From: Lytechinus variegatus
Lineage: Eukaryota; Echinodermata; Echinoidea; Temnopleuroida; Toxopneustidae
Length of the DNA: 64,000 nt
Reading direction: 5' to 3'
NCBI RefSeq assembly: GCF_018143015.1
Contig: NC_054749.1
Span: 36,234,000-36,297,999 of the forward strand
Shown here: one piece after another, positions 55,656 through 64,000 of the stretch
How the letters are laid out: the number at the start of each line of letters is the position of its first letter
Numbering within the stretch: the stretch's first letter is position 1
Position numbers and translations under genes: made by a program
The notes under the pieces: model-generated
The model's input: only the letters and a program-made list of their open reading frames with translations
Database searches by the model: none
Told to the model about the DNA's origin: nothing

Positions 55656-58600
55656 CGGCGACTAACCCCCTTGGCAGCACCCAACCCAGTCGCCTTTTCT
55701 TTGTCAACGACAAGTACACTGGTACACGATATCTCGTCGACACAGGTGCTGAGGTGAGCATTTTCCCTCATTCAAAATTGGGGAAACCGGCTAGGGTTGA
55801 CGCAACAAATATCCAACTGCAGGCTGTAAATCGATCGCCAATCAAGACTTTCGGACAAAAGTCTTTCACACTTGATCTCGGTTTACGTCGTGTTTTCCGC
55901 TGGATATTTGTTGTGACGGACATACCCACACCGATTTTGGGTGCCGATTTTCTTGACCAATTTGGACTGTTGGTGGATATCAAACATCGCCGATTGATTG
56001 ACACCACAACCACTCTTACAGTCCAGGGATGTGGTTCATATACTGGTACTATTAGCCCGATGTATGTTCAACATGACTCATCGGAGCGGTTTCACTCCAT
56101 TCTCCGTCAATATCCGGATATCACACGACCGGTTTACAAGCACTCAGAAGTGAAACATACTACCACACATCACATCCCAACTCGAGGCCCGCCCGCGGCA
56201 GCGCGCCCTCGCCGTCTTGCTCCAGATCGTCAGAGAATTGCCCAGGCAGAGTTCGAGCACATGCTTGAACTTGGCATTATCCGACAATCTGAGAGCAACT
56301 GGTCAAGTCCATTGCACATGGTTCCCAAGAAAACGCCAGGGGACTGGCGGCCTTGTGGTGATTATCGCTTGCTCAACGCTCGCACGGTCCCGGATCGATA
56401 CCCTATCCCACACTTACAAGATTTCTCTTCAACTCTTGCAGGCAAGACAATTTTTTCGAAAATTGACCTCGTTAGGGCATATCATCAGATCCCAGTCGAG
56501 CCTAGCGACATTCACAAGACTGCCGTGACCACGCCATTTGGCTTATTCGAATTCGTTCGATTGCCATTCGGCCTTCGGAATGCAGCTCAAACATTCCAGC
56601 GATTGATGGACACCGTCATTCGCGGCCTCCCATTTGTCTATGTTTATCTTGATGATATACTGGTAGCCAGTTCCTCTAAGGATGAACATGAGACACATCT
56701 CCGTCTGCTATTCGATCGCCTGCAGGAGTATGGCATCATTGTCAATCCCTCAAAATGTCAGTTTGGTGCTTCATCACTATCTTTCCTCGGACATATGGTG
56801 GACAACACCGGAATCCGACCTCTTAGCGACAAAGTGAAAATTATCCGTGATTTTCCCGCCCCTACTTCACTTACCAAACTGCGAGAATTCCTGGGATTGG
56901 TCAACTTCTACAGGCGATTCATTCCTCATTGTGCAGAAGTGCTGCAACCTCTGACTGATCTGTTGAAAAACAGAACAAAAAAGAACATGCCAATTGATCT
57001 TGGAGAGAAAGAACTTCTTGCTTTCAACCATGCTAAAGATCAATTGGCCAACTCTACTGTTCTTGTGCACCCTCGCACTGATGTTCCCTTGTGCCTACTA
57101 GTCGACGCTTCTGACGTAGGAGTTGGGGGAGCCATCCAACAACAAGTGGATGGAGTTTGGCAACCTCTGGCTTTCTTCTCTAAGAGGTTACAACCAGCTG
57201 AGACCAAATACAGCACTTTTGGTAGGGAGTTGCTTGCAGCATATCTTGGCATCAAGCACTTCCGTCATCTCCTTGAAGGTAGGTCATTTACTATCTACAC
57301 TGACCACAAACCTCTCACCCATGCACTCAAGTCGAAACCGGATAGGCATTCGCCACGGGAAATCCGACAACTTGATTTCATTTCGCAGTTTACCTCTGAT
57401 ATTCAGCACATATCAGGCAAGGCGAACACAGCAGCAGACGCCCTCTCTCGTCTGTATATTGACAGAGTTGATTCGTCCTCCATAATAGACTTTGCGGCCA
57501 TCGCAAGAGATCAGGAAGATGAAACTGAGGTGAAAGACTCCTCACTTCAACTCAAGTCAATTGCTCTCCCAGGTTCTACCACTACTGTTCTGTGCGATAT
57601 ATCAACTGGTACTGCCAGGCCTCTAGTTCCAGTCAAACACAGAAGAGCTATCTTTGATTCCCTCCATGGACTTTCTCATCCAGGAATCAGAGCTACTCAA
57701 AAGCTCATTACAGAGCGCTTTGTTTGGCCTAGCATCAACGCTGATGTCAGGAAATGGGCCAAATCATGTCTCGAGTGTCAAAAGTGTAAAGTACATCGAC
57801 ACACCAAAGCACCACTTGGTACTTTCACTTCACCTGATGCACGTTTCTCTCATGTGCACATTGACCTCGTTGGCCCGCTTCCTTCATCAGAGGGCAACAA
57901 TTACCTCCTTACTTGTGTTGATCGCTACACTAGATGGCCAGAAGCTATCCCTATCCCAGACATCACTGCGGAGACGGTAGCACGTGCATTTGTGGCCAGG
58001 TGGGTAGCAGTGTTTGGCGCACCTACTACCATCACAACAGACAGAGGTAGGCAATTTGAGTCAGCACTTTTTCTCGCACTCACCAACCTCCTTGGCACTA
58101 AACGCATCCGCACAACAGCATACCATCCTGCCGCAAATGGTTTAGTGGAGCGTTTTCATCGCCAACTAAAAGCTTCTCTCAAAACTCATAACAAGGTCCG
58201 TTGGACTGAGTCACTCCCTTTAGTCTTGCTGGGTATACGCACAGCAATCAAGGCTGACATTGGATGCTCTGCAGCAGAACTTGTGTTTGGGACTACAGTC
58301 ACTCTACCTGCACAATTTGTAGCTCCTTCACAATTCGACGCTGCTGATGATCCATCTAACTATGCCCACAGACTAAAGAGAATGATGCGGGAATTACATC
58401 CCACTCCTACTCGAAAACAGCACACTCGCACACAGGTACATCCTGAACTCCATTCTTCATCTCACATCTTTCTAAGAGATGATGTTGTTACAAAGCCATT
58501 GCAGCCTCCATACAGAGGACCCTTCCGAGTCATTCGTCGTACTGACAAGTTTTTCACCATTGATTATAATGGTAAACGTGAAAATGTCAGTGTCGACAGA

Positions 58601-58807
58601 CTGAAACCGGCTTTCATCGAGCAGGATGCTATCACTCCTTCATCTTCTCATCAAAATCCATCTGACCAAGTTCATCAACAATCCAACTCCACGGACTTGG
58701 CAGGGGATTCTGATGACAAGCATACGCCTCCCGAAATTCGTAAGACCCGTTCTGGTCGCCATGTAAGGTTTCCTGCCAAGTACGTTCAATTTTTCGGAGA
58801 CGGGTGA
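55556..58807 (+). CDS. Gypsy element, pol polyprotein
   Basis: A single 1083-codon frame. In order: aspartic protease ([11 protein letters not shown], about residue 62), reverse transcriptase ([24 protein letters not shown] near 363), RNase H ([12 protein letters not shown] near 514; [11 protein letters not shown] near 580), integrase zinc finger ([11 protein letters not shown] to CLECQKC, about 705-745) and core (HIDLVGPLP near 768, TDRGRQFES near 828, [12 protein letters not shown] near 861), then PYRGPFRV near 980. The order RT-RNase H-integrase marks Ty3/Gypsy. Treated here as an old virus-like element. Confidence 0.95.
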   Translation: MLVSLETWDESSKVHQSLHFLKTSPGKRSRQGIAATNPLGSTQPSRLFFVNDKYTGTRYLVDTGAEVSIFPHSKLGKPARVDATNIQLQAVNRSPIKTFGQKSFTLDLGLRRVFRWIFVVTDIPTPILGADFLDQFGLLVDIKHRRLIDTTTTLTVQGCGSYTGTISPMYVQHDSSERFHSILRQYPDITRPVYKHSEVKHTTTHHIPTRGPPAAARPRRLAPDRQRIAQAEFEHMLELGIIRQSESNWSSPLHMVPKKTPGDWRPCGDYRLLNARTVPDRYPIPHLQDFSSTLAGKTIFSKIDLVRAYHQIPVEPSDIHKTAVTTPFGLFEFVRLPFGLRNAAQTFQRLMDTVIRGLPFVYVYLDDILVASSSKDEHETHLRLLFDRLQEYGIIVNPSKCQFGASSLSFLGHMVDNTGIRPLSDKVKIIRDFPAPTSLTKLREFLGLVNFYRRFIPHCAEVLQPLTDLLKNRTKKNMPIDLGEKELLAFNHAKDQLANSTVLVHPRTDVPLCLLVDASDVGVGGAIQQQVDGVWQPLAFFSKRLQPAETKYSTFGRELLAAYLGIKHFRHLLEGRSFTIYTDHKPLTHALKSKPDRHSPREIRQLDFISQFTSDIQHISGKANTAADALSRLYIDRVDSSSIIDFAAIARDQEDETEVKDSSLQLKSIALPGSTTTVLCDISTGTARPLVPVKHRRAIFDSLHGLSHPGIRATQKLITERFVWPSINADVRKWAKSCLECQKCKVHRHTKAPLGTFTSPDARFSHVHIDLVGPLPSSEGNNYLLTCVDRYTRWPEAIPIPDITAETVARAFVARWVAVFGAPTTITTDRGRQFESALFLALTNLLGTKRIRTTAYHPAANGLVERFHRQLKASLKTHNKVRWTESLPLVLLGIRTAIKADIGCSAAELVFGTTVTLPAQFVAPSQFDAADDPSNYAHRLKRMMRELHPTPTRKQHTRTQVHPELHSSSHIFLRDDVVTKPLQPPYRGPFRVIRRTDKFFTIDYNGKRENVSVDRLKPAFIEQDAITPSSSHQNPSDQVHQQSNSTDLAGDSDDKHTPPEIRKTRSGRHVRFPAKYVQFFGDG

Positions 58808-58938
58808 AACATGTCTCAAAATTCACTAATGTTTCCAGTCCTTTTATTTTCTTGTTTTATATAGCCAAGTTCCCTTTTACTTTCCCTTGTCGATTTGTTA
58901 CTACATTTCTATTCGGTACAAATCTAGGGGGGAGCTAC

Positions 58939-59794
58939 TGTAGTGACTTGACTATAGCTTTTCATATGTCTACATCTATATATTCTTTTCTTGTATATAT
59001 TTTCATTTATATTTCAATATTCTGTTCATGTTGTATATAAATTCTTTCTTTTATTTCCAATTTCATATCTATATTCTAACTTGTTTCTGCCATGTGCAAT
59101 GTACTATACTTTACTTGCACAGAACAAGGCAACTCATTTCCTGCCCAAATCTACTTGGCAAACACATTCTTATATTAAGAAACAACCTTTCTTTTGTCCT
59201 AGACTTGGAGCAAACATCCTTTCATTGTTCCTTGTTTATTGCAATGAACTTGCAGGTATACTTCATCACTACAGAGATGCTTGCATGTTTACTTTTCTCA
59301 CAGTCTGCTTCTCTCTTCTTTGTTCTTCTCAACTGTGTTTTGCCCCCCTTTTTGGCGCTTATTTCTTTGTTTCACCTTTTCTGATGTTGGTAAAAACAAC
59401 TTGTTTTCTCTACCACATCATCACTCTACTCTCTGCCTTCGTCCTAACCACTCATGCTGACCATCTCATCCAGCTGCTAGTGAGGATCGAACCAAATCTT
59501 GTGGAGGATCATTTTATACTCATTTCTCTATCTTTTTCAATTCTTCATACCGTCACCTCCACTCCTTCGAAGTTTATATTCTCTGCATACTTAATGAGCT
59601 CATTTCTTCGCGAGATATTTTGTGACGTCTGTCCCTTTTTTCTAATCTATTTGAAATTGTGAAGTGTATATATTTCTTGTCACTGGATTTGTGAAATTTA
59701 CCTGAGCGGCTGGATCCTCTGGCGAGCAAGAATTTAAGGTAGGACCTAACTTTTATATAAATATTAGGAGATCGGCTTTGCCAATTTCCTAAAC
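58939..59794 (+). repeat. Gypsy element, right LTR
   Basis: Same length as the left LTR and nearly identical. Preceded by the polypurine-like CTAGGGGGGAGCTAC at 58924-58938. The 223-codon frame is at 58991-59662. Confidence 0.9.
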
Positions 59795-59795
59795 T

Positions 59796-59991
59796 TCCAT
59801 ACGACCTGTTTTGTGAATTTAAGCGAAAATTTAAAATTTCATAACTTTCTTATTTTACATCAGAATTCGATGAAATTTTCAGTACGTGTTATTCTTGTTG
59901 GATTTTTCTCTTTTTATTCAAATCAACTTTTTGTTGGGGTACTGAGACCATAGACATTACATCTCTATGGGGGTAGACTTGTCCGTTGAGT
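59796..59991. mobile_element. TTAA-family MITE, right piece of the split copy
   Basis: GACCTGTTTTGTGAATTTAAG, ATTTTACATCAGAATTCGATG and TTCAAATCAACTTTTTGTTG match the end of the 23214 element. About 30 extra bases (ACTGAGACCATAGACATTAC region) sit just before the end GGGTAGACTTGTCC. Confidence 0.7.
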
Positions 59992-61102
59992 GGGAATCAG
60001 AGTATACTATACTGTAAACGCGAACAAGTAGTCGCTAGTTTCAGTCAAACACATGTGCTGCTACCGACGTCTCGGCCGCGCCGGCCCCGGTAGCTCAGCG
60101 GTTACATATGTTGAGTATCCTGCGCTGCATGCATGCGGAGATCTATGCATATGGAAAGTCTCTAAATTGCTGGCTTTGGTATAGACTACGATGGCGACTA
60201 CTTTAAAAGCGAAGTAAGATTCAAATGATTTTAATTTTTTAAACAATATACATTCTCTCATTATTAAATCATGGTTGGGAGCTGTTCAATTAAAGAGGTG
60301 GAACGGGAAGTTTCTCATTTCTGAAGTAGAAATAACTTACTTAGTGCCCCACATGTTTAAAAATGTGTGTGTTGATTATTTAGGTAGCTGTATATCACAG
60401 CCGGTTCGAGTTAAAGACATTTTCGTATCTGTCACTAGCCAGGCGGCTCCTAGAGAGTAAAAATCATTTACTAACGTAACTTACTCTCATACGAAGCCAG
60501 GCCTTCCTTCTCATTGACCCACACGACGATGGAAGTCGGCACTTCAGTCGGGCGCGCGATCGCGCGGACAAAGCGCTAGATGTCGATTTTTGCATTGCAG
60601 TGAATGGCAGGCGTATGTCTAACACACACAGTTCGCTCCGCTCGGCACTTCGGCCGAGTGCTTGAGTTGCATTCGGATTTTGGCCGAAAAGACAGAGTCA
60701 TTTTCTTCCTTTATTTCCGTGATTTTGATTGGTCAAAACTTCTCGCAGTTGCTTCGAACATCTTCGGTAAACGTCGGAAATACTATAACACAGAGTTACA
60801 CTTACCTTCTTGCGAGGGAAGGACCTAATATCGAAGTATTTATTTTTCTTTGCTGAAATTTCCTTCTTGTAATCATCAGATCTCTTGATAACTTTGGTCA
60901 TTTATAAGTTTATATATTTGAGAACATTTTGTGAAATTTTAATCGAATTTGGTCCGTAGAGAGACTCCGAATATGAGCTTCAAATTTGAGTGTCATGAGG
61001 CGTTTGCGAATCTGACTTGACGATCGAGCAGGGTAGTTTTGACCGTGTGCGCGATCGCGAGAAGCTGTGTGTGACGTCATCCCCGTTGCGATGGGCATCG
61101 AG
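59992..61102. other. Unassigned region, partly GC-rich
   Basis: Contains small palindromes (CGCGCGATCGCGCG at 60551-60566; CTCGGCACTTCGGCCGAG near 60638-60656) and short open frames without recognised similarity. No splice-linked coding blocks found. Confidence 0.3.
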
Positions 61103-61950
61103 TAGGCCCGTTTTGAAAGTCCATTTTTGATGCACGTGTACACGGCGTGTTTTTCGGTCGTGTACACGTGTACACGTTGTAAACACTGTGAGAGCGAGTT
61201 CTGTTTTCATGTCGACACGGACCCGCATCAACATGTCATAAAAAGGGGTCTATATAGCCTAAGTCACGGTTTTAAAGCTTACCTGAGAAGTTTGAAGTAT
61301 CAATCCACAAAAATTGGTGCAAATTAAAAGTTTACTCGGCTTAGCAGCGCATTAAATTAATAAAGAATGCAAAAGAAAATCAGTGCAGGGCCCTAGCTAG
61401 CGCCGACGCTCGTTGGATGCGCATTTTGTATACTGTACCATACATGCATGCACAGATCGCTGCAGAATAAGTGTAACTGAAGTTATCGATTGATTTTCAT
61501 TATTATGTTGCCAATTTGAAGAGCGTTTGTTTGTAGGCTTGTAGCACATGTGTGCGAGCGTATAACACGTAAGTTGTAGCGATGATCGCTATCGCAATTG
61601 GTGATTCTCAAATTGACTCTGAGTGTGATTGAGCAATGCTTTCGAGCTTTCGAGACCGGAGCAGACCCATTTAGTGGTACGAAAACGTGAGTCTCCAGAA
61701 AGAATGTGGATTAAATTGGCGATTTTGGAAGTGAACTCACTCTGGATTAATTGAAATATATTGACATATTAGTAATTAAAACATGTGCAGTGTCTGAGAA
61801 CTAAGATTTAATGTGAGGCTGTGAGCTTGTTCACTGACTTTGTAGCCCCATGCAAGCTTTATGCAGATGCTACCGTGTACACGGTGATGGAATTTAGTAC
61901 ACGTGCACTGACTTGACCGTGCGTGTACACGTGTACCCGAAACGGGCCTA
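61103..61950. mobile_element. hAT-like non-autonomous element, 848 bp
   Basis: Starts TAGGCCCGTTTTG, ends GAAACGGGCCTA, with GCATCGAG exactly repeated on both sides (61095-61102 and 61951-61958). ACGTGTACACG(G/T) words recur near both ends (61132-61170 and 61873-61936). No transposase frame. Confidence 0.88.
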
Positions 61951-62329
61951 GCATCGAGATTAGTCTGGATTTTCAGACACATTTCGTTTTGTTCGTTGTA
62001 TATATTTTTTAAAATTACGATTTGAGCTCTATTTATTATGAAATTTGAATTGTTTTTTGAAAATTAATTTGTAGATTTTTTGCGAAATATGTATTAAGAC
62101 AAAAAACTGCGAGTAAAATTCAAGAATTTTGATTGATAAGGGATTGTTTTGTATCAATGCGTCTGAATGCATAGAATATGGAATTGTCAACGGAAGTCGT
62201 ATTTTTAAATGGCACAGAAAGCCTTTGAATTTAAAAATACATGTTTAAGATGTGTTTCATGAATTTGATATCTGATTTATGGACCTTTGTTTTGGTGTTA
62301 ATTATTAGTTTGAAGACAATAATGAGGCA

Positions 62330-63370
62330 ATAGTGATGAGACATTAATAATAATTAGACAATAAATGTTGAGACAATTATAATTATTATTACAATAATAA
62401 TTATTATAAAAGGATTTCAATTATATCAATTATAATTATAATAATTATGATTGTAATAATTATTGAGACAATGTTAATGAGACATCAATAATAATTATAA
62501 AATAATTATAATTACATAGATAATGACAATTCTACTATTTATTGACAATAATAATTATTATTACAGTAATCATTATTATAATAAAATAATTGTAATGATA
62601 ACAATTATAATGATAGTACTTTTAGTTGTAATAATTATTGAGACAATAATATTAATGAGATATCAATAATAATCATAACAATACTCATAATCAAACTAAA
62701 TGTAATTGTAGAAATGATTATAATTATAGTAATTATAATTATAGGCCTTATAATTATTGAGACAATGATACATTGTAACTATTATTACAATAATTATAAA
62801 ATAATTATAACAATTACAATGAAAGTAATGATAATTGTAATAATTACTGAGACAGTAATATTGATAAGTCATCAATAATAATGATTATTATAAAAATGAT
62901 TATAATTATAAAAATAATCATAATTATGATTAAAGGCCTTATAATTATTGAGACAATACAATAATAATTATAAAAGAATTATAATGATAACAATAATAAT
63001 GTAAGTAATTATAATTGTAATAATTACTGAGAGAGTGATATTGATAAGTCATCAAAAATAATTATTGTCATCAAATTATTTTAATTATAATTATAAAAAT
63101 AATCATAATTATAATTAAAGGCCTTATAATTTTTGAGACAATAATAATTATTATTTCACTAATAATTATTATGAAATAATTATAACAATTATTACTATAA
63201 TGATAGTAATTTTTATTGTAATAATTATTTAGAAAATAATATTAATGAAACAAAAATAATTATTATTATGATAATAATAATAATCATAATAAAAATTTGG
63301 ACAGTAATGAAACGATGATGAGACAATAATAATATCAACAATTTTATTGAGACCACAATAACAATAATGA
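62330..63370. repeat. AT-rich higher-order repeat, about 1 kb
   Basis: Nearly pure A/T built from ATAATTATTA-type words but with a longer period: GGCCTTATAATTATTGAGACAA recurs near 62745, 62935 and 63119 (about 185-190 bases), and TTGATAAGTCATCAA or TTAATGAGACATCAA words recur between. Both strands can fold extensively. Confidence 0.8.
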
Positions 63371-63589
63371 GATAATAGACAATTGAAATCAATCTGTTTT
63401 TATTTTTTCAAGAAATCCTAAGATTATTATTTTAATTCTCTTCTTTGATTACAAATTATATTAATTGAAAACTTAATTTCTAATGTTTTGATCAAGCAAA
63501 GTAAATCAATATCAAGTCATGTTTACCCTGTGCACAAACCTACCACAGGGCAATTACCCCCGAAATAGGCATAGGTTTACAGTATTACA

Positions 63590-63710
63590 GTATAGTTGTC
63601 CGGCCGGGGGGGGGGTAATTGTCCGGGCGGGGGAGGGGGGGTAATTGTCCAGGGGGTGGGGGGAATTGTCGGGGGGGTGGGGGAATTGTCCAGGGGTAGT
63701 TGCCCTTGAA
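63590..63710. repeat. G-rich tandem array GGGGGTAATTGTCC
   Basis: About five units of 14-24 bases with runs of 5-10 G separated by (T)AATTGTCC. CAGGGCAATTACCCCC at 63545 and GGGGTAGTTGCCCTTG at 63694 are inverted relatives, so the array may be the inside of a small element. Confidence 0.65.
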
Positions 63711-64000
63711 CCAAAGACATCATATGCCAATATGTCAAATCAATCTGAGTACTTTAAGATATATTAAAAGATTGTACAATTCCCCATAAGCTATGTGTTA
63801 TAAATGTGCCATGCCCAAAACAAAGAAAATAATAAGATTTCGCAATCTTCTTTTGTCCACAAAACGCCCTGTTTTTTCATCACAAAGATGACAATAACTC
63901 GACTTCTAGATATCGGAATTTGAAAATTCAAACAGTTTTGTGAATCGTAGATATAGGGCCTCATTGTGAGCCTATCAAATATGCTGGAACAGTCTTTCCT
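63711..64000. other. Right edge, unique sequence
   Basis: No feature recognised. Confidence 0.3.

Larger units (their letters stand above)
54333..59794 (+). mobile_element. Ty3/Gypsy LTR retrotransposon, young insertion
   Basis: About 5.46 kb with two 856-bp LTRs (54333-55188, 58939-59794) that differ at two positions by eye, so the insertion is recent. A primer-binding site follows the left LTR and a G-rich tract precedes the right one. The pol frame spans protease to integrase and looks whole; the gag side looks reduced, so the element as a whole is probably defective (about one break). It lies at the edge of the foldback element, itself inside a TTAA-family MITE. A 4-bp CTTC may be the target duplication, but its placement is ambiguous. 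Confidence 0.92.

Noticed and set aside
54333-59794. Considering the LTR element as an envelope-bearing retrovirus
   Set aside because: After the integrase part there is no further frame before the right LTR, so no envelope is present; it is a plain Ty3/Gypsy fossil.
60085-60130. GGTAGCTCAGCGGTTA, resembling the start of a tRNA
   Set aside because: No B box or anticodon arm follows at the right spacing; at most a SINE head remnant.

Overview
The window is metazoan nuclear DNA, almost certainly from an echinoderm and most likely a sea urchin. It has spliced genes with GT-AG introns, AT-rich introns packed with short inverted-repeat elements, tRNA-derived SINEs, CR1-like and I-like LINE remains and one Ty3/Gypsy element. 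Many repeats (for example the TTAA-flanked AGGTCAAGTCCACC family) resemble repeats I associate with sea urchin genomes; that link is from memory, not a search.

Three host genes can be read exon by exon. (1) About 3.2-13.2 kb, minus strand: the first eight coding exons (348 codons) of a sodium/solute symporter of the SLC5 family, SMCT-like. The rest runs off the left edge, so 1-3184 is intron. (2) 17.5-32.2 kb, plus strand: a complete nine-exon DECR2, peroxisomal 2,4-dienoyl-CoA reductase, 285 aa. (3) 36.8-40.6 kb, minus strand: a complete five-coding-exon THUMPD1, 347 aa, the tRNA-acetylation adaptor. SLC5 and DECR2 are head to head with 4.3 kb between start codons; DECR2 and THUMPD1 are tail to tail. 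The three genes do not form a pathway.

From 41 kb to the right edge I find no host gene. In order the region holds: a broken CR1-like LINE cut by a hAT-type end; a 608-bp unit present three times in tandem; a 728-bp palindrome with a mirrored CCAAT/octamer/TATA promoter layout; three copies of one 500-bp MITE, two of them head to head; a decayed I-like LINE with two insertions; a TTAA-family MITE that contains a foldback element that in turn is abutted or invaded by a Gypsy element; a hAT-like element with a perfect 8-bp target duplication; and about 1 kb of AT-rich higher-order repeat followed by a G-rich array.

The items most worth a second look are a 2.2-kb element in DECR2 intron 5 carrying about 13 copies of TGTCCCGTACGACACA, the palindromic divergent promoter at 44.5-45.3 kb, the signal-peptide-like first exon of the SLC5 gene, and the altered cofactor motif and peroxisomal tail of DECR2. 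All calls are by eye; exon edges rest on splice sites, reading phase and remembered family sequence.
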